From contig JBOHWL010000024.1 in assembly GCA_050736615.1 (NCBI GenBank), forward strand, positions 1-11,461: a DNA stretch of 11,461 bases. The letters are read 5' to 3'. This document shows, piece after piece, positions 1-6,334 of this stretch. The DNA is from JBOHWJ01 sp050736615. Lineage in GTDB: Bacteria > Desulfobacterota > Binatia > Binatales > Binataceae. The position numbers and the translations under genes were made by a program. The notes below the pieces were generated by a model. The model was not told the DNA's origin. It saw nothing but the letters and a program-made list of their open reading frames with translations, and searched no databases. Positions within the stretch are counted from its first letter, which is position 1, and every line of letters begins with the position of its first letter.

Positions 1-678
1 GAGAAAGTCCACGCCGCGGCCGGTCCCAGTATCGGTGACGTGATTCTCGGTCTGAATGACGGACTGGTCGCAGCGTTCGCTGTGACCTCGGGTGTTGCCG
101 CGGCTTTTACTACCAGCGCGGTGATCATGGCGGGGCTGGCCGAGATGCTCGGCGGCGGCGTCTCAATGGGTTTGGCGGCGTTTGCGTCGGGGCGCGCGCA
201 GGTCGAATTTTACCAAAGCGAGATCCGGCGGGAGAGCGAGGAAATCAAGCGTTGGCCCGAGCGCGAACGTGATGAGATTCGCGGCATCTATCACAGCAAG
301 GGGTTCACCGGCGCGCTGCTCGAGCAGATCGTTTCGCATATCACCTCGGACCCGGCTCGCTGGAGCGGCGTGATGATGCGCGAGGAGTTGGGGTTCGGTG
401 AGGAAGTCAACCAGTCGCCGCTGCGTTCGGGGTTGACCGTCGGGCTTTGCTACGTGCTGGGCGCGTTAGTGCCGCTGCTGCCCTATCTGCTCGCGCGGCC
501 GCCGCTGGGAATCATCATTTCGGCGTTGGCCACCATCGCCGTATTGTTTGCGGTCGGCGCCCTTAAAACCGCGATAACCTCGCGTTCATGGTGGCGCAGC
601 GGTTTGGAAAGCATGGCAATCGGGATAGCGGCGGGAGCGGTGACTTATGGTGCCGGCCTGTTGTTCGCGAATCGCTGA
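1..678 (+). CDS. VIT1/CCC1-family iron/manganese transporter, 5'-truncated by the window edge
   Basis: This is a membrane transporter of the VIT/CCC1 family, which moves Fe2+ or Mn2+ across a membrane. The frame is open from base 1 with no stop, and the family's N-terminal signature (GDVILGLNDG, visible residues 12-21) lies upstream of the first in-window start (GTG at 40), so that GTG is internal and the true start is outside. About 225 residues are visible. Hydrophobic segments lie near residues 20-38, 40-62, 144-165, 169-188 and 201-223. Between the second and third is a charged cytoplasmic region rich in Glu (residues 69-135, ending MMREELGF), the typical metal-binding helical domain of bacterial VIT proteins. 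The C-terminus is complete. The gene converges on the methyltransferase gene with only 2 bases between the two stop codons. Family is confident; the metal is inferred. Confidence 0.88.
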   Translation, partial: EKVHAAAGPSIGDVILGLNDGLVAAFAVTSGVAAAFTTSAVIMAGLAEMLGGGVSMGLAAFASGRAQVEFYQSEIRRESEEIKRWPERERDEIRGIYHSKGFTGALLEQIVSHITSDPARWSGVMMREELGFGEEVNQSPLRSGLTVGLCYVLGALVPLLPYLLARPPLGIIISALATIAVLFAVGALKTAITSRSWWRSGLESMAIGIAAGAVTYGAGLLFANR

Positions 679-680
679 GA

Positions 681-1259
681 TCACCGCCGCCGGAGAACGA
701 ATTGCGCACCGCGCCCGCGCCGCATCGAGCATCCGCCGCGCGCGACGAACTCATCGACCGCGCGCGTAACCCCGTCACCCCACCATCCGATGACGCCATA
801 GTCATCGCCGGTGATAAATCCGCCGGCTTTCACCTTTGTAAAGTAAGTTTCGAGATCCCGGCGGACGAACTCGTACTGATGATTGCCGTCGATATAGATC
901 CAGTCGAAATACTCATCGTCGAATTGGCAGGCGGCCTCGAGCGAGCTCAGGCGATGCATAATCACGGCGCCAGTTCGAAGCTCCTGCTCGAAGCGCTCGT
1001 GCACCTGCCCGCACATCGCATCCATTCGCGCCTGATCGCGCACATGGGCGCGGCCATAAACGGCGCGTTCATAGGTCTCGCCCGGCTCGAATTTCCAGGG
1101 ATCAATCAGATGAAGCCGGCGCGGGCGCGTAAGCGCGATAATGCGCTCGGAAAAGTCACCTTCCAGCACGCCGATTTCGGCGCATACGGCGCCGCGTGGA
1201 AGCTGACGCAACAGTATGGTGCGGTCGTCCTCACGCGCGGTTCGTCGAAACAGGCGCAT
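681..1259 (-). CDS. Class I SAM-dependent methyltransferase (Methyltransf_24-like)
   Basis: The product is a 192-residue soluble Rossmann-fold methyltransferase, probably acting on a small molecule or glycan. Visible motifs are the SAM-binding loop AEIGVLEGDFSERI (residues 27-40), an acidic second strand LIDPW (51-55), and DWIYIDGNHQYEFVRRDL (119-136) followed by KAGGFITGDDYG (144-155). The YIDG-x-H-x-Y plus GG-x-I-x-GDDY pattern is typical of Methyltransf_24-type enzymes. The ATG at 1259 was chosen because GGAG lies 5 bases upstream (1268-1265). A start at 1340 would overlap the sulfotransferase gene and add a low-complexity Ala-rich leader. The gene lies 35 bases after the sulfotransferase stop on the same strand, so the two are probably co-transcribed. 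The substrate cannot be read from sequence. Confidence 0.83.
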   Translation of the reverse strand: MRLFRRTAREDDRTILLRQLPRGAVCAEIGVLEGDFSERIIALTRPRRLHLIDPWKFEPGETYERAVYGRAHVRDQARMDAMCGQVHERFEQELRTGAVIMHRLSSLEAACQFDDEYFDWIYIDGNHQYEFVRRDLETYFTKVKAGGFITGDDYGVIGWWGDGVTRAVDEFVARGGCSMRRGRGAQFVLRRR

Positions 1260-1294
1260 CGCGGCTCCAACTGAAGATGGGGAAGCGGCGCCTG

Positions 1295-2161
1295 TTATCC
1301 GCCGGTAGTGGCTCGCAGCCGCGGCGGCGCCTGTTTCCATTGTGAAAGGTCGCGGCCGATGAGCTCTTCAAGCGTGGCGACCTCGGGGGCAAACCGGCGG
1401 CGTACGCGCGCTTCAATCACCGGGTCCAGTGGCGGGAATTTTGCGCCGCGTTCAAAACAAAAACGCCAGAGGCCGGCGCGGGCGAGCAGATTGATGATGC
1501 CCCATGCCTCGCGCCGCTTGAGCGAATCACGCAACTTCCGCGCTTTGCGCGCCAGATAAAGATTCTTCGGCATGCGGCTGAAAGTATTGATGCGTTGGCC
1601 CGCGACGGCCGAATGGGCGACGTCAATCCGATTTATGCCGATGAATTCGCAGACCGGGTCGAGATAGGCCTGCGGGTCGCGTTCGAGGTCGTCATAGATG
1701 CAGACGAGCACGTTCTCCCTGCCGAAGGTGTCTTGCCACATTTTGAGATTGGCGGCATGACGGTTCCATCCTTCAGGGATATAGGATTCGAAATCGCCGC
1801 GTGTCCATACGTTTCGTCGCGCGAGCTTGTAAAAAGAATAAAGCCACGCGACCGGATCGCGGAAGGTGCAGATGATACGGCAATGGGGAATCAGTTGGGC
1901 CACCCGCGCGCAGGCCTGGGCCGAACCAAAATAGCTCGGACAGATTTCGCCAGCCGGCAAAGCGGGGTCACAATCGGCGAAATAATTCCGGTACCATTCG
2001 ACACCCTTGTGCCAGTTGGCAACGAAGAAATCGACTTCTTTGATATTGCGCGGCAGCCCGACGTGACCGCGCAAGACCGCGTCGAGCCACGAAGTCGCAC
2101 CGCGCGGCGGCCCGACGCCTAAGAAATCCGGCAGCCGCCCGGCCGTTGCGCGATTTGCCAT
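1295..2161 (-). CDS. PAPS-dependent sulfotransferase family protein
   Basis: This 288-residue protein resembles the sulfotransferase domain family, which transfers sulfate from PAPS to hydroxyl or amino groups of glycans, lipids or small molecules. The 5'-phosphosulfate loop is FLGVGPPRGATSWL (residues 13-26), preceding a helix and a KEVDFF segment (41-46). The 3'-phosphate motif is CRIICTFRDPVAWLYSFY (94-111), with Arg101 and Ser109 at the usual contacts. The P-loop departs from the common PKxGTT form: Arg20 replaces Lys, which is frequent in bacterial members, and Ala22 replaces the usual Gly. The ATG at 2161 was chosen; a TTG at 2182 in frame is possible. A weak GGGG Shine-Dalgarno (2173-2170) lies 8 bases before the ATG. 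The acceptor is unknown. It is followed 35 bases later by a SAM methyltransferase, suggesting a two-step tailoring pair. Confidence 0.85.
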   Translation of the reverse strand: MANRATAGRLPDFLGVGPPRGATSWLDAVLRGHVGLPRNIKEVDFFVANWHKGVEWYRNYFADCDPALPAGEICPSYFGSAQACARVAQLIPHCRIICTFRDPVAWLYSFYKLARRNVWTRGDFESYIPEGWNRHAANLKMWQDTFGRENVLVCIYDDLERDPQAYLDPVCEFIGINRIDVAHSAVAGQRINTFSRMPKNLYLARKARKLRDSLKRREAWGIINLLARAGLWRFCFERGAKFPPLDPVIEARVRRRFAPEVATLEELIGRDLSQWKQAPPRLRATTGG

Positions 2162-2259
2162 ACGAATTTCCCCGACAATCAAACGTGCGGTTTAGTCAAT
2201 TGGCTCCGAAACCGCAAGCAGACAACCTTCCACTTCCACCGCCAGGGTCATCAGCGCGT

Positions 2260-3603
2260 TCATTTTCCAGGTAATTGACCGGGCGGCGTCTTCTTCAGTT
2301 GCGGACGCGCACGCGTGTTCGGATTCGCGGGTGCTCCAGGCCAGCGGAGCATCAGCACCTCCTCGCGCAAGGCCTCGCCAGTGGCGGTGGCCAGGCGCGT
2401 GCGGAACAGGTCAAGGCCGAGCACTTCATAACCGAGTGAAGCGGCGATTCCCGCCAGCAATTGACCGGTGCGAATCATGATTCGCAGATACGAAGCCTGA
2501 TCCCCCACCACATAGGCGAGCCTCGCGCCGGGGCGCAAAACCTGGCGCAGGTCCGCCAGATGCCGCGCCATCCCGCCGAAATACAGCTTGGTCACGCGCG
2601 CGTACTGGCGCTCGAATCCGGAGGTCTTGCCGAGTTCAACCCGCTTGCTCTCGATCGCTTCGGCGATACGCCTGATTTCCGCGTTGCCGGCGATTGAAAG
2701 ATCGTCCGTATCATCTTTGTACACGCTGCGAGTGTTTGATCTCACCAGATCTCGTTTGAGATGGCGCAGGTCGCGCTGGTCGCGAATAAAGCCGAGCACC
2801 AGCGATTCCAGGCGCGTGGTACGCGTATAGTCCTTTTCATTCGGATAAGGAGGCGAAGTGATCACGATGTCCACCGACTGTGGCGCGACGAAGGCCGAAG
2901 TGCGACGCGCGTCGCCCAGGTGAACCGTCGCGGGCGCATGCGGACGGCCTTGCACATCGCGCAGGTCACCAGCCATTGCGCGGACGGCGCTGAGCCATGG
3001 CCGGATGACTGCGGCGTCGGCTTTGGCCGGTCCAACGCCGACTTCGGGGCCGAATTGAAGATTGCTCGCCTCGAAGACCAGCACTTTGGCCAAGGCGAGG
3101 CGTTCATGATTGATGAACCGATGGTCGCCGGCCTCGTCGAGTGTCGCGGTCAGAATCAGCGCCTTATGCAACGGCAGCGGGCTTATCGAATTGCCCAGCA
3201 GGAGCTTGCCGGATTCCGCCGGCAGTGCGCGCAATCGGGGCGGCTTCCGCGGCGGGCGCGCGAACAAGGGCAGCGCCAACTCATCCTCGAGCCCTTCACT
3301 ACGCAGGCGCTCGTTGGCCATCGATGCGACTTCGCGAGCATGGGCGAGGAGGGCGCCCGCGTCGATTTCCCAGTCGGTCTTTACGCTACTGGCTAAATGG
3401 GCGGCGGGGTTGCGTTCCACTCCGATACTCGCCAGCCCCAGTCTCTTGCTTTCGACCAGCGTCGTGCCGGTGCCGCAAAAGGGATCGAGCACCGAGCTGT
3501 TAGAAGTCGCTTCGAATCTATCAAGGTAGCGGCGCACTAAGTGCGGCGGAAACGAAAGGACGAATCGGTACCAATCATGAACGGCGCGGTCCTCCAGGCG
3601 CAT
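2260..3603 (-). CDS. Orphan DNA methyltransferase (N4-cytosine/N6-adenine type)
   Basis: The 447-residue product carries the two hallmark motifs of amino-methylating DNA methyltransferases: the SAM-binding loop VLDPFCGTGTTLVESKRLG (residues 38-56) and the catalytic loop TSPPYPNEKDY (249-259), preceded by HLGDAR (228-233). SPPY is more usual in N4-cytosine enzymes, but the base modified cannot be settled from this. The N-terminus (HDWYRFVLSFPPHLV, 9-23) looks like a DNA or cofactor-binding lead-in. Motif I precedes motif IV, with about 200 residues between them that may hold a specificity region. The start ATG at 3603 has GGAG 6 bases upstream (3613-3610); an in-frame GTG at 3639 lacks such a site. 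No restriction endonuclease or specificity subunit is recognisable nearby. The 98-base gap before the sulfotransferase gene leaves co-transcription uncertain. Confidence 0.86.
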   Translation of the reverse strand: MRLEDRAVHDWYRFVLSFPPHLVRRYLDRFEATSNSSVLDPFCGTGTTLVESKRLGLASIGVERNPAAHLASSVKTDWEIDAGALLAHAREVASMANERLRSEGLEDELALPLFARPPRKPPRLRALPAESGKLLLGNSISPLPLHKALILTATLDEAGDHRFINHERLALAKVLVFEASNLQFGPEVGVGPAKADAAVIRPWLSAVRAMAGDLRDVQGRPHAPATVHLGDARRTSAFVAPQSVDIVITSPPYPNEKDYTRTTRLESLVLGFIRDQRDLRHLKRDLVRSNTRSVYKDDTDDLSIAGNAEIRRIAEAIESKRVELGKTSGFERQYARVTKLYFGGMARHLADLRQVLRPGARLAYVVGDQASYLRIMIRTGQLLAGIAASLGYEVLGLDLFRTRLATATGEALREEVLMLRWPGAPANPNTRARPQLKKTPPGQLPGK

Positions 3604-3646
3604 CCGATTCTCCGCCTGATTGCCCTCGCGCCCGCTCACCGGCCAA

Positions 3647-3675
3647 ACAGTAGAGCATGCCCGGGCCAGTGTCGA
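3647..3675 (-). promoter_or_regulatory. Candidate sigma70-type promoter for the DNA methyltransferase
   Basis: On the minus strand TCGACA (3675-3670, 5 of 6 matches to the -35 consensus) is followed after 17 bases by TACTGT (3652-3647, 3 of 6 to the -10 consensus, including the key first, second and last positions). Transcription would start near 3640, giving a leader of about 37 bases with the GGAG site just before the ATG at 3603. Read by eye only. Confidence 0.35.
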
Positions 3676-3766
3676 TGCTCTGAGGCAATTTCAAAGCTAG
3701 CAGCGGAACGCCGGTTGAGCCGGTACTCTTTTGGCACCGCATCCCGGAATTTTCCACCTCCAGCGG

Positions 3767-3796
3767 TTGTGAAGGGGGTGAAGGCTAGGATAAAAT
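3767..3796 (+). promoter_or_regulatory. Candidate sigma70-type promoter for ptsP
   Basis: TTGTGA (3767-3772, 4 of 6 to -35) and TAAAAT (3791-3796, 5 of 6 to -10) are 18 bases apart. A transcript would start near 3803, about 15 bases before the ATG at 3818, so the leader would be very short. This also argues against the in-frame TTG at 3800 as the start, because it would lie upstream of the transcript. Confidence 0.42.
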
Positions 3797-3817
3797 TTTT
3801 TGCGATCCCGTTTAGGT

Positions 3818-6193
3818 ATGGCAACTACACGCGACCGATTCGCGCTGATCGAAACTATCTCGGCGATTGGCAGCGAGCCCTCGGCCGATCTGCGCGAAGT
3901 CCTCGACCAGATTGTCAGCGTTATTGCTTCGACCATGGAGGTCGAAGTCGGCTCAATCTATCTATTCGACGCGCAGCGGGACCGTTTGGTGCTGTGCGCC
4001 ACCGTGGGGCTGGACCGCGACTCCGTGGGCCGGGTTTCGATGCGGGTCAACGAGGGCTTGGTCGGCTTGGCGATTGAAACCAATGGCGCGGTGGTGGTCG
4101 AGGATGCCATCAGCCATCCGCGCTACAAATATTTCCCGGAGACCGGTGAGGAGCGTTATCACACCTTCCTGGGGGTGCCGGTGCAGGAAGGCCGGCAGCG
4201 CGCGCTCGGTGTGCTGGTAGTGCAGACGTTGCGGCGGCGCAAGTTCGCCCGTGATGAAGTACGCTTGCTCAAGACCGCGGCGAGCCAGGTCGCGCAGATC
4301 CTCTCGCATTTTCAATTGCGCGAAACCCTCGCCACCAAGGAGAAGGAACGCGACGAGTATCGCCGGCGTATGATCGAGGCCAACCGCCAGCTCAAGGGGT
4401 ATGAGAAGGTCGGCGGCAAGACCCGCCTGGCAACGCCGGTCAAGATGCGCCGTCCACGACTGGTGGGGCTCGCCGCCGCGCCTGGTTTTGCCCACGGGGT
4501 CGCGCATGTGGTCGGCACCTTCCTCAGCACGATCGACCGGAATTTGCGCGCGCGCGAGCCCGCACGCGAATTGAAACGGCTTGAAGACGCGCTGGTGCGC
4601 TCGCGGGGTGAATTGGCCGCGCTCAAGGCGCGGATGGCGCCGCTGATGCCGGAGGCGGATCTCAAAATCTTCGACGGCCATCGTTTGATCCTCGAAGATG
4701 AGGAATTCGTCAACCGTATTTATGACGCGGTTAACTCCGGCTTTGCCGCCGAAAGCGCGCTGTTCCGCGTGATCGACGAACTTAGCGCCAGTATGCTGGC
4801 GTTGGCGGACGGTTATCTGCGGGAGCGCGCGACCGATTTTCGCGACGTCGGCCATCGCGTGCTGCGCCACCTGCGCCAGGAAGATGGCAGAGGAGCATTC
4901 TCGCGGCCGACGATTCTGGTGGCGGAGGAACTCACGCTGTCGCAATTGACCTTGGTTTCGCATGAAAACCTGGCTGGTATCGCGCTCCAATCGGGCGGTG
5001 TCACCTCGCATGCCGCCATCCTTGCGCGCTCTTTCGAAATTCCCACCGTGGTCGGCACCGAGCACCTGATGGAGTCCGTGACCGAAGGCGACACGCTGGT
5101 GGTCGATGGCAATTCCGGAATTTTGTACGTCAGCCCGAGCCCCGAAGTGGAACGCGAATACCAGATGTTGCTCAAGCGCTACGACGCCTTCCGACGCGAG
5201 CTGATGGTCGGACAGGAAGAGCCGACCATGATGCGCGACGGTCATCGCGTGCAGATGCTGGCGAATATCGCCTTGCCGGCCGATATCGACCTGGCCTTGC
5301 GCTATGGCGCGGAGGGCATCGGGCTCTTACGGTCGGAATTCTCCTTTTTGACCTATGAAGATTTTCCCGATGAAAATCAGCAGCTTGCCCTTTATGGCCG
5401 GATACTGGACGCGGTCGCCAATCGTCCGGTCACGATCCGCACTCTGGATATCGGCGCGGACAAGTATCCGCCCTACATGAGGGTGCCGCGCGAGGATAAT
5501 CCGTTCCTGGGTTGGCGCTCCATTCGCATTTCCCTTGAAATGCCAGGCATCTTTAAAGTGCAGCTGCGCGCGATTCTGCGTGCCGCGGCTCATCATGACG
5601 TGCGTATTCTGTTTCCGATGATCTCAAGCCTCGAAGAGCTGCGGCGTGCGCGCGAGTTGCTGGCTGAAGCGCAGGCCGAACTGTACAAGGAAGGCCTCGA
5701 GCATAATCCGGATATCGCCGTGGGCATTATGGTGGAAGTGCCATCGGCGGTATGGCTGGCGCCGCGGCTGATCCGCGAGGTCGATTTTTTCTCAATCGGG
5801 ACCAACGATCTCATCCAATATTTACTGGCCGCCGACCGCAATAACCCGAAAATCGCGCATCTGTACGAACCGCTTCATCCGGCGGTGCTCTCCGCCATCG
5901 CCGAAATCACCAATGTCGCGCGTGGTGCCGGCAAGGATGTATGCCTGTGTGGCGAGATGGCGAGCGATCCAATGGCCACGCTGGTGTTGCTGGGGATGGG
6001 GCTCGATCAGTTGAGCCTGAGTCCGTTATTTATTCCGGTTGTGCGCAAATTGGTGCGCGACACCAATTACCAAACCGCCCGCGTGATCGCCCACGATACG
6101 CTCGAGATGACCAGCGTACAGGAGATCAAGGGCTATTTGATTGAACGCTATCGCGATCTCGGTTTGATTCAGTTGGTCGAGATGTACCGCTAA
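3818..6193 (+). CDS. ptsP: PtsP: GAF-domain phosphoenolpyruvate-protein phosphotransferase (enzyme I-Ntr)
   Basis: PtsP takes phosphate from phosphoenolpyruvate onto a histidine and passes it to an HPr/NPr-type carrier, starting the nitrogen-PTS regulatory relay in the cytoplasm. The 791-residue protein has, in order, a GAF sensor domain (about 10-165), a coiled linker (165-205), the enzyme I N-domain (about 216-340), the phosphohistidine domain with GGVTSHAAILARS (393-405, active His398), and the PEP-binding barrel with GIGLLRSEF (500-508), RTLDIGADK (541-549), GTNDLIQYLLAADRN (661-675) and CGEMASDP (711-718, acid-base Cys711). All catalytic residues look intact. The ATG at 3818 has only a weak TTTAGG next to it; the alternative TTG at 3800 has AGGA nine bases upstream (3787-3790) and would add six residues. 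No ptsN or NPr gene is present in the window, so its partners are encoded elsewhere. Confidence 0.95.
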   Translation: MATTRDRFALIETISAIGSEPSADLREVLDQIVSVIASTMEVEVGSIYLFDAQRDRLVLCATVGLDRDSVGRVSMRVNEGLVGLAIETNGAVVVEDAISHPRYKYFPETGEERYHTFLGVPVQEGRQRALGVLVVQTLRRRKFARDEVRLLKTAASQVAQILSHFQLRETLATKEKERDEYRRRMIEANRQLKGYEKVGGKTRLATPVKMRRPRLVGLAAAPGFAHGVAHVVGTFLSTIDRNLRAREPARELKRLEDALVRSRGELAALKARMAPLMPEADLKIFDGHRLILEDEEFVNRIYDAVNSGFAAESALFRVIDELSASMLALADGYLRERATDFRDVGHRVLRHLRQEDGRGAFSRPTILVAEELTLSQLTLVSHENLAGIALQSGGVTSHAAILARSFEIPTVVGTEHLMESVTEGDTLVVDGNSGILYVSPSPEVEREYQMLLKRYDAFRRELMVGQEEPTMMRDGHRVQMLANIALPADIDLALRYGAEGIGLLRSEFSFLTYEDFPDENQQLALYGRILDAVANRPVTIRTLDIGADKYPPYMRVPREDNPFLGWRSIRISLEMPGIFKVQLRAILRAAAHHDVRILFPMISSLEELRRARELLAEAQAELYKEGLEHNPDIAVGIMVEVPSAVWLAPRLIREVDFFSIGTNDLIQYLLAADRNNPKIAHLYEPLHPAVLSAIAEITNVARGAGKDVCLCGEMASDPMATLVLLGMGLDQLSLSPLFIPVVRKLVRDTNYQTARVIAHDTLEMTSVQEIKGYLIERYRDLGLIQLVEMYR

Positions 6194-6241
6194 AACGTGC
6201 AAGGCATCGGGCTTGCTGGAAGAACATAAGGGCCGGGCTGA

Positions 6242-6258
6242 ACGGAGCACCGCTCGGT
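6242..6258 (+). other. Small imperfect hairpin after ptsP
   Basis: ACGGAGC (6242-6248) and GCTCGGT (6252-6258) pair with one mismatch around a 3-base loop. It lies 49 bases after the ptsP stop. There is no immediate T-run, so it is at best a weak or Rho-assisted terminator. Confidence 0.3.
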
Positions 6259-6266
6259 AAAACTGT

Positions 6267-6299
6267 GAGCTTTTCTGACCGTGCGGTTAGAAATTGCTC
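6267..6299 (+). promoter_or_regulatory. Long dyad/hairpin upstream of the radical SAM gene
   Basis: The core is TTTCTGACC (6272-6280) and GGTTAGAAA (6285-6293) around the loop GTGC, nine pairs with one G-T. After a small internal loop, GAGC (6267-6270) pairs with GCTC (6296-6299). At DNA level it is a near-symmetric operator-like site; in RNA it would be a 13-pair hairpin. No T-run follows, so it is not a standard terminator. It overlaps the candidate promoter of the next gene. Which role it plays cannot be told from sequence. Confidence 0.45.
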
Positions 6300-6314
6300 G
6301 TCATCTAGTATATC
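6287..6314 (+). promoter_or_regulatory. Weak candidate promoter for the radical SAM gene
   Basis: TTAGAA (6287-6292) and TATATC (6309-6314), each 4 of 6 to consensus, are 16 bases apart. Transcription would begin near 6321, exactly at the GAGAGGAG ribosome-binding site (6321-6328), giving a leader of about 14 bases. The -35 falls inside the right arm of the dyad at 6267-6299. Read-through from ptsP is the alternative. Confidence 0.28.
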
Positions 6315-6334
6315 CTTGATGAGAGGAGTCAGCG

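Noticed and set aside
588..1274. Plus-strand open frame of about 228 codons opposite the methyltransferase
   Set aside because: The minus strand here encodes clear methyltransferase motifs with a good ribosome-binding site; the plus frame has no recognisable motif and overlaps the transporter end.
3731..3746. TTGGCAC resembling the -24 half of a sigma54 promoter upstream of ptsP
   Set aside because: The matching -12 TTGC is absent at the required spacing; the bases there read CCCGG.
3962..5245. Minus-strand open frame of about 427 codons inside ptsP
   Set aside because: It lies wholly opposite a fully conserved ptsP coding region; long antisense frames are expected in GC-rich genes, and its translation is His/Arg-rich with no domain.
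6199..6216. GCAAG/CTTGC stem just after ptsP as a terminator
   Set aside because: Only five pairs with an eight-base loop and no T-run following.
6194..6334. Cobalamin riboswitch before the B12-type radical SAM gene
   Set aside because: No B12-box-like sequence is seen and the spacer is too short for the usual riboswitch of about 200 bases.
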